A stretch of DNA of 64,000 nucleotides, taken from contig NZ_FMAC01000005.1 in NCBI RefSeq assembly GCF_900094555.1, forward strand, positions 310,001 through 374,000, given 5' to 3'. The translations under genes were made by a program, and so were the position numbers. Below, one piece after another: positions 8,996 to 17,558 of the stretch. How positions within the stretch are numbered: position 1 is the first letter of the stretch; each line of letters starts with the position of its first letter. Under the pieces are notes generated by a model. That model had not been told where the DNA came from and ran no database searches. It worked only from the letters and a program-made list of their open reading frames with translations. The DNA is from Martinezella hainanensis. GTDB lineage: Bacteria; Pseudomonadota; Alphaproteobacteria; Rhizobiales; Rhizobiaceae.

Positions 8996-10416
8996 GCCGG
9001 AAATCCTGCAATCGGATAGCGGTGCTGCCAACGTTGCTCGGCCTCGAGCGCGGATGCAAGCTGTAGCAACAGCTTATCCTCACCCATGGGCGCCATCATC
9101 TGGACCGGCAATGGCAATCCTTGCGTATCTTCGCCGAAGGGAAGTGTGATTGCAGGAAAACCGGAGATGTTGGCAAGTGAGGCAAGGGGGGCGAGGGACG
9201 TCATGCGCTCAAGGTGCAAATCGGTGTCCGAATGATCCGTGGGGAAGGACCCGATCGGTGGTGGGGCCGAGGCGAGCATCGGCATGACGATGACATCCAC
9301 CTTGTTGAAAATCTCCCACAGAATACGGCTGGCCTTCACGGCGCCATTCAGGGAGCTCCAAAGGACCGTTGCCGGCATGGCGCGCCCGCGCATGATGAAG
9401 GCCTGTGTCATCGTCTCGGCGGCGTGCATGTCGAGTTTAAGATCGTCAATCAGGCCGGCGATATTGACAGAGATGATATCGCCAAAGGCGCGGGCACTGG
9501 CCTCTACGGCGCTTTCCACCTCGTCCCAGTGAAGGGATAGCAGCTCGCTGCCTTGGCTTTCCAGAAAGCGGGCCGCCGCTTCGACAGCTTGAGCTCGATC
9601 GGCTGCAATGGGATAGCGCCGTCCCGCGCCAGCAAGGAGACCGAGGCGAAGTTTGCTCGTCTTGGGCGGGAATTGCGCGATATCCGCGAACGGCCCCCGT
9701 GTCCGACCTCGCACGACATCGAGCATCCGCGCAGTATCGCGCACCGAGCGCGTCACGGCGAGTTCGCTGGCGATGCCGCCAAGATGATTGCCGAAGGAAG
9801 GGCCGGCGGGCACGGTACCACGCGTCGGCTTCAGTCCGACAAGACCGCAACAGGCAGCTGGCACGCGGATCGAGCCGCCCGCATCCGTCGCATGTGCGAT
9901 CGGCACGATGCCGGCGGCGACTGCGGCCGCTGCGCCGCCCGAAGAGCCGCCGGCAGTTCTGCTCGGATCCAAAGGGTTTCGGCAGATCGGGCCGATTACC
10001 GGCTCGGATGCAAGCGAGAAGCCGAATTCCGGGCTGGTGCTCAAGCCGAAGGCGCAGAGGCCGGCATCGCGAAAACGCCTCGCCAGATCACTGTCTGCGC
10101 CTTTTCCTGCGCGCGCGAACAGGCGAGAGCCAGCCGTCACCGGCAGGTCCGGAAAGGGACCGCCGAGATCCTTGGCGATTGTCGGCACACCGGCAAAGGC
10201 TCGCCGCGCGAAGCGTTCGGGATACACCGATGTCTCCTGATCCAGGGCGCGCGCTGCGGCAAGCCCGGCTTCAGGATTAAGATAGGTAATGGCGCCAAGC
10301 TCATCTCGCTTGGCGCAGGCGGCAAGAGCTGCCTGCATGGCATCCACACAGGTAAGCTTGCCGGACTTGATGGTGCCGGCCAGCTCTGTGGCATCGGCAA
10401 ATGACGAGCCGCTCAT
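8992..10416 (-). CDS. Amidase (amidase signature family)
   Basis: This 474-residue hydrolase has the amidase-signature Ser-cisSer-Lys triad: K82 (IAKDLG), the cis-serine in GGSSGG (about S158/S159) and nucleophile S182 (DAGGSIR). The family hydrolyses linear amides. Here it lies between the receptor and ATPase genes of a nucleobase-type importer and upstream of a cytosine-deaminase-like enzyme. It may act on a ring-opened or carbamoylated intermediate, which is an inference. The ATG at 10416 (MSGSSFADAT) is preferred because longer frames enter the receptor gene. It lies 14 bases after the receptor gene and has only a weak ribosome binding site. Confidence 0.82.
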   Translation of the reverse strand: MSGSSFADATELAGTIKSGKLTCVDAMQAALAACAKRDELGAITYLNPEAGLAAARALDQETSVYPERFARRAFAGVPTIAKDLGGPFPDLPVTAGSRLFARAGKGADSDLARRFRDAGLCAFGLSTSPEFGFSLASEPVIGPICRNPLDPSRTAGGSSGGAAAAVAAGIVPIAHATDAGGSIRVPAACCGLVGLKPTRGTVPAGPSFGNHLGGIASELAVTRSVRDTARMLDVVRGRTRGPFADIAQFPPKTSKLRLGLLAGAGRRYPIAADRAQAVEAAARFLESQGSELLSLHWDEVESAVEASARAFGDIISVNIAGLIDDLKLDMHAAETMTQAFIMRGRAMPATVLWSSLNGAVKASRILWEIFNKVDVIVMPMLASAPPPIGSFPTDHSDTDLHLERMTSLAPLASLANISGFPAITLPFGEDTQGLPLPVQMMAPMGEDKLLLQLASALEAEQRWQHRYPIAGFPA

Positions 10417-10430
10417 GATCGAGCCGAGGG

Positions 10431-11417
10431 TTACTTTGGCTGATCCATAACCTTCGGCACTTCGAAGGTGCCGGCTTTGATGTCGGCACGGACCTTCTCC
10501 ATTGCAGCTTGCGCCTCTGTGGGAGCGACGCCTTTCACATAGACGATGTCGCTGCCGCCTTCTTTCATGAGCCCATAGGCCGTGTAGCTGCGCCCCACTG
10601 GCTTGCCGGCGGCGACATCGGCGATCGCCGCGTTGAGAATGGGGCGGAAATACCACATGGCATTGGCAAAGACGGTATCGGGGTAGCGCGGCGTGTAATC
10701 GATCAGCGATCCCACCGATTTAATATGCCGCTCCTTGGCAGCGTCGGCCGTGCCGATACGCTCACCGAAGAGAACGTCGGCGCCGGCGTCGATCTGTGCG
10801 AGACCGGCTTCGCGCGCCTTCGGCGGATCGAAGAAGGTGCCGATGAAGGAGACGAGATGCTTGCAGTCGGGATTGACTGCTTTGACGCCGGCAGCAAAGG
10901 CATTGATCAGCATGTTGACTTCGGGGATCGGGATCGCGCCGACGGATCCCACCACATTCGACTTGGTCATCTTGCCCGCCAGCATGCCGGCGAGATAGGC
11001 GCCGTCGTAATTCCAGGTGCCGAAGACGCCGAAGTTGCCGCCGGCTGCTTCACCGCTCGAGCCGAGAACGAAAGCCGTATCCGGGTAGTCTGCGGCAACC
11101 TGGCGTGCTTCCTTCTCCACGGCATAGGCTTCGCCTATGATCAGCTTGTTGCCCTGTTCGGCATATTCGCGCATGGCACGCGGATAGTCCGTGCCCGAGA
11201 CTCCCTCGGAGAAGACGTATTCGATGACGCCTTCCTTTGCGGCGTCCTGAAGGGCTTTGTGAAGACAGGAATTCCAGGCATTTTCGACCGGCGAGGCATG
11301 AATGCCGGCGACCTTGAGTGGCGCTGCCGCTCGAGCGGCCGGTGCAAGCGCACCGACGCCGAGAGCAATGCCCGACGCGATGACGGCACGGCGTGTCAGT
11401 ATGATCTGCTTGGTCAT
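10431..11417 (-). CDS. BMP-family ABC transporter substrate-binding protein
   Basis: This 328-residue periplasmic receptor of the BMP/Med (PnrA-like) family is paired with YufOPQ-type transporters that usually import purine or pyrimidine nucleosides. The N-terminus carries a Tat-like leader (LTRRAVIASGIALGVGALAPAARA). No lipobox cysteine is seen, so it is probably soluble rather than a lipoprotein. GGGGAACT precedes the ATG. It opens a six-gene minus-strand operon ending with the cytosine-deaminase-like gene. The 198-base gap upstream (11418-11615) is AT-rich near the start and should hold the promoter. Confidence 0.88.
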   Translation of the reverse strand: MTKQIILTRRAVIASGIALGVGALAPAARAAAPLKVAGIHASPVENAWNSCLHKALQDAAKEGVIEYVFSEGVSGTDYPRAMREYAEQGNKLIIGEAYAVEKEARQVAADYPDTAFVLGSSGEAAGGNFGVFGTWNYDGAYLAGMLAGKMTKSNVVGSVGAIPIPEVNMLINAFAAGVKAVNPDCKHLVSFIGTFFDPPKAREAGLAQIDAGADVLFGERIGTADAAKERHIKSVGSLIDYTPRYPDTVFANAMWYFRPILNAAIADVAAGKPVGRSYTAYGLMKEGGSDIVYVKGVAPTEAQAAMEKVRADIKAGTFEVPKVMDQPK

Positions 11418-11615
11418 TTTTTAGTTCCCCTGCTTTTTGATCATTTGGTAAAAAATCATAGGAGGCGTCTAAAAAAGTGTCAAGCAACAGCCGTGCTCAA
11501 ATAATATGCGAAACGATGGCCATCCGTACGTCGCGATGAACCTCAAACAGTCTGAACAGCCGGTATTTGCGTGGCTAGCGAACCGCAATCTCCTAGCATC
11601 AAAAGGGCGTGTTCC

Positions 11616-12197
11616 TCATCCTGCAATTTGCTTGATCAGATGCGCAATCGCTGCGCGATATCGTTCCGCATCGCCGCCGGCATCGACCGCTAGGGCCGCC
11701 CGATCAAAGGCTGCTGAAAGGATGTCGGCAAGTGCGTCGGCTGGGATGCCGGAAGCACGGCCTGGATTGAGTGCCGCTTCCAGCCCATGCTGCAGGGTCA
11801 GTGCCGTGGTTTCCTCGTCCAACTGCTTCATGTCGATATAGCCGAGCACCGTCGGCCCTTCGATCAGCAAAAGTCGTGTGCGGCCACTCACCCGCATCGC
11901 ATCGAGATAGGCGTTGCTGCCGGCGATCAGTGCATCCAGAGCCGAAAGACGATCAGGCGTTGCCGCCTTGATCGCGGCTGTCACCGCGAGCGCTTCCTCC
12001 CTGACGACAGCGCGAAACAGTGCCCGCTTGTCCTCGAAATGATGATAGAGCGCGCCGCGGGTGATGCCGGCTGCAGCTACGATCTCCGGCGTCGATGTCT
12101 CGGCATAACCCTTTTCCACGAACAAGGCGCGTGCGGCCGCGATGAGCGCAGCCTTGGTCTTTTCGGTTCTTTCACGATTGGAACGAGGATCTTGCAT
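11616..12197 (-). CDS. TetR-family transcriptional regulator
   Basis: This 193-residue one-component regulator has an N-terminal TetR helix-turn-helix (TSTPEIVAAAGITRGALYHHF, about residues 33-53). A variable helical ligand domain follows. The ATG at 12197 (MQDPRSNRER) is chosen; an upstream in-frame start would extend through the operator into the divergent gene. It is transcribed away from the VOC gene at 12268, and the intergenic region holds an inverted repeat, so it probably represses that gene and itself. It could also read toward the BMP operon, but the gap there is 198 bases. Confidence 0.88.
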   Translation of the reverse strand: MQDPRSNRERTEKTKAALIAAARALFVEKGYAETSTPEIVAAAGITRGALYHHFEDKRALFRAVVREEALAVTAAIKAATPDRLSALDALIAGSNAYLDAMRVSGRTRLLLIEGPTVLGYIDMKQLDEETTALTLQHGLEAALNPGRASGIPADALADILSAAFDRAALAVDAGGDAERYRAAIAHLIKQIAG

Positions 12198-12226
12198 GCA
12201 TGCAGCCTGTATGTTATTTGAAAAGA

Positions 12227-12243
12227 ATACAGACAGACTGTAT
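12227..12243. promoter_or_regulatory. TetR operator (ATACAG-N5-CTGTAT)
   Basis: A perfect six-base inverted repeat, ATACAG and CTGTAT separated by five bases, lies between the divergent TetR and VOC starts. A third copy of the half-site, CTGTAT, lies at 12207-12212, ten bases from the TetR start. Symmetry, spacing and placement match TetR operators. Confidence 0.62.
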
Positions 12244-12267
12244 GTCTTTTTGGGGGAGATGTGAAGC

Positions 12268-12699
12268 ATGAAGGTAACAAGCTATTATCCTGTCATCATG
12301 ACCGAGCGCGTAGGGGAGACCGCAGCCTTCTACGTCAAGCATTTCGGATTTCAGGAAAACTTCGCGAGCGATTGGTACGTGCACCTGCAATCGGCTGAGG
12401 ATAGCGCCATCAATCTCGCCATTCTGGACGGCCGGCACGAGACGATCCCGGCAGAAGGACGCGGCCGGGTTGGCGGGCTGTTGCTCAATTTCGAGGTGGA
12501 AGATGTCGATGCCGTCTATGATGGCATGCGCGAAGCTGGATTGCCCATTTTGCTTGCCATCCGCGACGAAGATTTCGGTCAGCGTCATTTCATTACCGCA
12601 GATCCGAATGGCGTGCTGATCGACATTATCAAGCCTATTCCACCGAGCGCGGAATTTGCAGCCCTCTATGCCGAGGAGGCCCTGCCGCAGGAGCGCTAA
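12268..12699 (+). CDS. VOC-family (glyoxalase/bleomycin-resistance) protein
   Basis: This 143-residue protein has the paired beta-alpha-beta-beta-beta modules of the vicinal-oxygen-chelate fold (VTSYYPVIMTERVGETAAFYVKHFGF, then DPNGVLIDIIKP near the end). VOC members are small metalloenzymes or ligand binders, including glyoxalases, dioxygenases and drug-binding resistance proteins. GGGGGAG lies upstream of the ATG. Expression is probably controlled by the divergent TetR protein, suggesting a response to a small toxic or signal molecule. The catalytic class is not assignable. Confidence 0.82.
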   Translation: MKVTSYYPVIMTERVGETAAFYVKHFGFQENFASDWYVHLQSAEDSAINLAILDGRHETIPAEGRGRVGGLLLNFEVEDVDAVYDGMREAGLPILLAIRDEDFGQRHFITADPNGVLIDIIKPIPPSAEFAALYAEEALPQER

Positions 12700-12815
12700 G
12701 GCACTGGGTGCAATCGATAAAATCGAGCGATGCAACTCTATCTTTGATTAACTAGGTCGCTTCACCCAATATTTCGGTTTTCATGCGACAAAACCGGCCA
12801 AAGGTAAGGTGACCC

Positions 12816-13022
12816 ATGCAAGAGCTCCCGGTTTCGTCAAAAATCATCAAATCAGTCTATTTCCGCCCGGATGACGGGCGGCTTTATATTCGCTTCAGAA
12901 ATGGCGAGGAGCGTCAATTCACCGGCGTTCCGCAAAAGGCGGCGATCGCCATGGTGAAGGCGTCGTCGCCCGGCCAGCACTATATCGAGCATATCCGCAC
13001 CCAGTTCGAACGCGTCGCTTGA
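12816..13022 (+). CDS. KTSC-domain small protein
   Basis: This 68-residue protein consists of a single KTSC domain: strands IIKSVYFRPDDGRLYIRFRNG, the GVP turn, then ASSPGQHYIEHIR at the C-terminus. The domain is common in bacteria and phages and also occurs fused to other proteins. Its role is unknown, with nucleic-acid binding suggested by some. AAGGTAAGG precedes the ATG. A hairpin-like GAGAT/ATCTC pair at 13028-13044 just after the stop could help end transcription, although it has no T-run. Confidence 0.78.
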   Translation: MQELPVSSKIIKSVYFRPDDGRLYIRFRNGEERQFTGVPQKAAIAMVKASSPGQHYIEHIRTQFERVA

Positions 13023-13114
13023 AGCGCGAGATGAGCTTTATCTCTCGGCGCATTGATAAACGCTGAGTTGCGCTATCTATATCAATCATAACCATCTTTC
13101 AGGGAGGAAGAGGC

Positions 13115-14425
13115 GTGATTGATGAGAAGCAGCTTATATCCAAGATCACCTGGAGGCTTATGCCCTTTCTGGGCATCCTCTATCTGATCGCCTATATCGA
13201 TCGCCAGAACGTCAGTTACGCCAAGCTTGAGATGGTCGATGCGCTCGGCATGAGCGAATATGCCTATGGCCTTGGCGCGTCGCTGTTCTTCATCGGTTAT
13301 TTCATCTTCGAGGTGCCGAGTAACCTGCTTCTCGACAGGTTCGGAGCCAGCAGGTGGTTCGCGCGTATCCTGATCTCCTGGGGAGCGGTCACGGTCGCGC
13401 TGGCCTATACGCAGAATGCGACCATGTTCTATATTCTCCGCTTCCTGCTCGGCGCCTGCGAAGCCGGCTTCTTTCCAGGCGTGCTCTATCTGCTGACCCT
13501 GTGGTATCCGTCGGCCTATCGCGGTACGATGGTCGGGCTTTTCATGATCTTCAGCGCCTTTGCCAATGCGATAGGCGCGCCGCTCGGTGGCGTACTGCTG
13601 GATTTGAATGGGCTCTATGGTATTGCCGGTTGGCAATGGGTCTTTCTGGTGACCGGCATTCCCGCCATCATTGCCGGCTTCATCACCCTGTTTTATCTGC
13701 CGGATCTGCCATCCAAGGCGACGTTCCTCGACGATGCGGAAAAGAACTGGCTGAAGGATCGGATCGCGGCAGAAAATTCCGGCATGGAGCAGAACGCCGC
13801 CGATGGCTTCAAGGCGTTGATCAATCCGCGCGTGCTGCTGATGGCGCTTTGCTATATCGGTTTTCCGCTTGCCGCCTATGGTCTCAGCTACTGGCTGCCA
13901 ACCATCGTCAAGAATTTCGGCGTCAGCAACACGACGAACGGATTCCTGAACATCATCCCCTGGCTTCTTGTCGCCATCGCTCTTTATGCCGTGCCGCGGG
14001 CAGCTGACAAGGCCGAGTCCAAGACGCCCTATATCGTCATTCCCGCGCTGGTCGGCGCTGTGAGCCTGGTTTTATCCGCGGTTATTCCGGACCATACGCT
14101 GCAATTTGCCTTCCTCTCCATTGCGGCAGCCGGCATATTCGCAGGCCAGCCGGTGTTCTGGAGCCTTCCCTCTCGCTTCCTGCAGGGGGCGGGTGCCGCA
14201 GCGGGCCTTGCCGCGATCAACTCCGTCGGCAATCTCGGTGGTTTCATCGCCCAGAACGTCGTCCCGTGGATCAAGGATTCCACAGGAAGCACGATCGCAC
14301 CGATGTTCTTCCTGGCCGCTTGCCTGTTGGTTGCGGCACTTCTGGTTCTGGTGATCGGGCGCATGGTGCCACGCACGCCGAGGCCGGAAGATCTTGGCAA
14401 TGTGAACACAGCCCGCGTGAAGTGA
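13115..14425 (+). CDS. MFS transporter, anion:cation symporter (ACS) family
   Basis: This 436-residue inner-membrane carrier has twelve predicted helices. The ACS-type beginning is LMPFLGILYLIAYIDRQNVSYAKLEM, and loop 2-3 reads EVPSNLLLDRFGASRW. Such carriers take up organic acids, including glucarate, galactarate, phthalate and tartrate. The start is GTG, preceded by AGGGAGGAAG. It ends at a terminator and converges on the enolase-superfamily dehydratase gene, so a sugar-acid substrate shared with that enzyme is plausible but unproven. Confidence 0.87.
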   Translation: MIDEKQLISKITWRLMPFLGILYLIAYIDRQNVSYAKLEMVDALGMSEYAYGLGASLFFIGYFIFEVPSNLLLDRFGASRWFARILISWGAVTVALAYTQNATMFYILRFLLGACEAGFFPGVLYLLTLWYPSAYRGTMVGLFMIFSAFANAIGAPLGGVLLDLNGLYGIAGWQWVFLVTGIPAIIAGFITLFYLPDLPSKATFLDDAEKNWLKDRIAAENSGMEQNAADGFKALINPRVLLMALCYIGFPLAAYGLSYWLPTIVKNFGVSNTTNGFLNIIPWLLVAIALYAVPRAADKAESKTPYIVIPALVGAVSLVLSAVIPDHTLQFAFLSIAAAGIFAGQPVFWSLPSRFLQGAGAAAGLAAINSVGNLGGFIAQNVVPWIKDSTGSTIAPMFFLAACLLVAALLVLVIGRMVPRTPRPEDLGNVNTARVK

Positions 14426-14462
14426 TTGCGCTCATGCATGCAAAGGCATCTTGAAAATGAGA

Positions 14463-14491
14463 AGGGCGGCCCGATGTCCGCCCTGATTTTT
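14463..14491 (+). terminator. Rho-independent terminator after the MFS gene
   Basis: AGGGCGG and CCGCCCT form a seven-base GC stem with an eight-base loop. GATTTTTC follows on the plus strand. It lies between two convergent genes, 38 bases past the MFS stop. Confidence 0.7.
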
Positions 14492-14513
14492 CGAGTAGCT
14501 ACGGACACCAAGC

Positions 14514-15701
14514 TCACGCAAAGGCGTAGGAGCCGTCCGGGCGCTTGGGTACGCGCCGCTGCCAATGGATGTAGCCTTCCTCTTCCATTGCCTTTTCATC
14601 CATCTCGACGCCCCAGCCCGGCCGATCGGGCCGAAGCTCGAGATGGCCATCCTTCGGCAGGTAGGGATCGACGACATAGCGGGTCTCGCCTTGCCGCTGC
14701 TCGACTTCGTTGCCGCCATAGACATAGGCCTGACCCTTCGGCAACCGGTATTCGAGTATCTTGAAGTTCTGCGCGGCGGCCGAGAAATGCACGTTGACGG
14801 CGGTTGCGAGCGGTCCCATCGGGTTGTGTGGAGCAACGCCGACGAAATGCGCCTCGGCGATCGTCGCAATGCGCCGCATCTCGCTGATGCCGCCGACGAC
14901 GCAGATATCGGGCTGGATCAGATCAGCGCCCTTGACCTGCAGCAGACGCAGGAACTCATTGCGGTTATAGAGGGACTCGCCGGTCGCCAGCACGCAATTG
15001 AGGCCCTGTTTCAGCTCGCCCCACATCTCGATATTCTCGGGGCGTAGCGGCTCTTCGTAGAAAAGCGGATCATAAGGTGCGAGCGCATTGCCAAGCTGGC
15101 GAGCGGCTACCGGTTCGAAGATTTTTGCATGAGCGTCGAAGGCGATCTCATAATCGTCACGTACCGTTTCGCGCAGCGAGCGGAAATAGTCGGCTGATGC
15201 CTTGACGACGTTGCCCCAGCGATGGGCATGCATGTCGATACGCCACGGGCTGAGCTTGAAGGCGGTAAAGCCCCATTCGGCGTTTAGCCGGTCGAGTTCG
15301 TCGCGGGCGGCCGGAGCATCCGGTGCGGTATAGACGCCGGCATAGACCTTGATGCGATCACGAACCGCGCCGCCGAGCAACTTGTACACCGGAACATTGA
15401 GGGCCTTTGCCGAGAGATCCCAAAGGCAATGGTCGAGCGCGGAAATGGCCGATAGGCCAAGTGCGCCAGGCGGGAAACGGCTCTGCTGGATCAGCAGGTT
15501 GATGAGATAGTCGACGCGGCTCGGGTCCTGGCCGGCGATGAAGCCATAGAGATAGTCGAGGATCGGCGGCAGCGCCAAATCGGGGCCGTGATTGTAGCAT
15601 TCGCCCCAGCCGGTCAGTCCGTCATCCGTATCCAGCGCCACGATGACGCGCGGGCGATCCTTGTCGCGGGTCATGAATACCCGCATGCGGTCGATCTTCA
15701 T
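14514..15701 (-). CDS. Mandelate racemase/muconate lactonizing enzyme-family sugar-acid dehydratase
   Basis: This 395-residue enolase-superfamily enzyme has a lysine on the second barrel strand (K149, AFKLSPW). It also has D189 with the adjacent general-acid candidate H191 (FDAHAK), the metal glutamates at E216/E217 (YEEP) and E242 (TGES), and H292 (APHNP). The Asp-x-His pattern resembles galactonate and mannonate dehydratases more than mandelate racemase. A Mg-dependent dehydration of an aldonic acid to a 2-keto-3-deoxy acid is likely. The ribosome binding site is GAAGGAAAG. It is the last gene of the family-5 ABC operon, and the lyase at 22724 could act next. Exact substrate unknown. Confidence 0.83.
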   Translation of the reverse strand: MKIDRMRVFMTRDKDRPRVIVALDTDDGLTGWGECYNHGPDLALPPILDYLYGFIAGQDPSRVDYLINLLIQQSRFPPGALGLSAISALDHCLWDLSAKALNVPVYKLLGGAVRDRIKVYAGVYTAPDAPAARDELDRLNAEWGFTAFKLSPWRIDMHAHRWGNVVKASADYFRSLRETVRDDYEIAFDAHAKIFEPVAARQLGNALAPYDPLFYEEPLRPENIEMWGELKQGLNCVLATGESLYNRNEFLRLLQVKGADLIQPDICVVGGISEMRRIATIAEAHFVGVAPHNPMGPLATAVNVHFSAAAQNFKILEYRLPKGQAYVYGGNEVEQRQGETRYVVDPYLPKDGHLELRPDRPGWGVEMDEKAMEEEGYIHWQRRVPKRPDGSYAFA

Positions 15702-15829
15702 CTTACTTTCCTTCTATCGATTGACATGAATGCGGCATGGGAGGTGCCGCAGGTGGGGAAATGGTCGCTGTGCTGCGGCGAAGTCTGATCCGTCGCAATT
15801 GGGCGTTACGGCGCTGTCGAGGGAAGCCA

Positions 15830-17551
15830 TCACGCCGCGCTCCCGTTCTTCACGGTTTCGGGCTCGACATAGCGGAAGCGTCGCGAGCGATCCCGATCAC
15901 GGGGGTCGGGGCGCGGGATCGCCGAAATCAGTGCTTGCGTATAGGCGTGTTCAGGTGAATTGCAGACCTTGTCGGCATCGCCAACCTCGACCAGCCGCCC
16001 CTTGTACATGACGCCGACACGATCGCACATGTAGCGGATGACGCCGATATCATGGCTGATGAAGATATAAGCAAGGCCAAGCTCGTCCTGCAGGCGCATC
16101 AGGAGATCAAGCACCTGGGAGCGCACGGAGACATCGAGGGCGGACGTCGCCTCGTCAGCGACGATCACGCGCGGATTAAGCGTGATGGCGCGTGCAATGC
16201 CGATGCGCTGGCGCTGGCCGCCGGAGAAGGCGTGCGGGTAGCGCTCACGCGCCCTTGGATCGAGCCCGACCTGTTCCATCAGATGGCAGACGCGCTCATC
16301 CAATACCCGGCCCTTGGCGATGCCGTTGACAAGCAATGGCTCACCGATGATCTGCGAGACGGTCATGCGCGGGTTGAGTGAGCCGAAGGGGTCCTGAAAC
16401 ACCATGCGCAGCTCGCGGCGCGCTGCCGCAAGCGCCGTCCCCTTGGCGCTTGCCAGATCGGTAACGTCGCCATCCGCGCGGCGATAGAGAATTTTGCCTG
16501 CACTTGGATCGATAAGGCGCATGATCGAGCGGCCCATCGTGGTCTTGCCTGACCCGCTCTCGCCGACAATGCCGAGCGTTTCGCGCGGCAAAAGCGAGAT
16601 CGAGACATCATCGAGGGCGCGGACCTCGCCGAAGGCCATCGACACATTTCGCAATTCGAGGATCGGGGCTGCCGCTCTGTCGAGCGGCGGTCGCGCCAGA
16701 CGGATTTCCGCCTTCCTTTCGAGCTTCAAAACCGAGCCGATCAGCATGCGGGTATAGTCGTCCTTCGGCGCATGGAAGATCTGCTCGACCGGACCGTATT
16801 CCTTGACCACACCATTGTGCATCACAAGCACGTCGTCGGCGATCTGTGCGACCACGCCCATGTCGTGGGTGATGAACAGCACTGCCATGCCGTTGGCCTT
16901 CTGCAGCCGGGCGATGAGGTCGAGGATTTCGGCCTGTGTCGTCACGTCGAGCGCCGTCGTTGGCTCGTCTGCGATCAGCAACTGCGGCCTGCAGGCAAGC
17001 GCCATGGCGATCATGGCGCGCTGGCGCATGCCGCCCGAATACTGAAAGGCGTAACGGTCGATCGCTTTTTCAGGTGAGGGGATTTCCACCTGCTTTAGAA
17101 GCGAAATCGTCTCGGCCCGTGCTTCGGCTTTGCTCATCTTCGTATGGAGGCGAAGCGCTTCCATGATCTGGTCGCCGACCGTATGGACGGGCGAGAGCGA
17201 CGCCATCGGCTCCTGAAAGATCATGGCGATGTCGCGTCCGCGGATCGATCTGATCTGCCGCCTGCGCGGATTGAGCTTGACGAGATCGACCGAACTGCCC
17301 CCAGCGACATTCAGGATGATCGAACCGTCTGTGATACGGCCGGGGGCGTCGACGATCTGCAGGATGGAGCGGGCGGTCACGGATTTGCCCGAGCCACTTT
17401 CTCCGACGACGCAGAGCGTTTTTCCCGGTTCGATGGCAAAGGAGAGATTATCGACCGCTCGAAACGTGCCGGTTCTCAAGGGGAAGTCGACGGTCAGGTT
17501 CTTGACCTGCAGCAGCGGACGGGCGGTGTTCATGGAAACGATATCGGTCAT
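15830..17551 (-). CDS. ABC transporter ATP-binding protein, fused DppD-DppF type
   Basis: This 573-residue protein fuses two peptide/oligosaccharide-type ATPase domains, each with intact motifs. The first has GESGSGKS, YSGGMRQR and LLIADEPTTALD; the second has GESGSGKT, FSGGQRQR and VIVADEATSALD. Both end in oligopeptide-type C-terminal extensions. The ATG at 17551 (MTDIVSMNT) lies seven bases after the permease stop; a longer frame overlaps the permease. A second ATG six codons later is a possible alternative. It drives the importer encoded upstream at 17559-21709. Confidence 0.9.
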   Translation of the reverse strand: MTDIVSMNTARPLLQVKNLTVDFPLRTGTFRAVDNLSFAIEPGKTLCVVGESGSGKSVTARSILQIVDAPGRITDGSIILNVAGGSSVDLVKLNPRRRQIRSIRGRDIAMIFQEPMASLSPVHTVGDQIMEALRLHTKMSKAEARAETISLLKQVEIPSPEKAIDRYAFQYSGGMRQRAMIAMALACRPQLLIADEPTTALDVTTQAEILDLIARLQKANGMAVLFITHDMGVVAQIADDVLVMHNGVVKEYGPVEQIFHAPKDDYTRMLIGSVLKLERKAEIRLARPPLDRAAAPILELRNVSMAFGEVRALDDVSISLLPRETLGIVGESGSGKTTMGRSIMRLIDPSAGKILYRRADGDVTDLASAKGTALAAARRELRMVFQDPFGSLNPRMTVSQIIGEPLLVNGIAKGRVLDERVCHLMEQVGLDPRARERYPHAFSGGQRQRIGIARAITLNPRVIVADEATSALDVSVRSQVLDLLMRLQDELGLAYIFISHDIGVIRYMCDRVGVMYKGRLVEVGDADKVCNSPEHAYTQALISAIPRPDPRDRDRSRRFRYVEPETVKNGSAA

Positions 17552-17558
17552 GCCCGCC

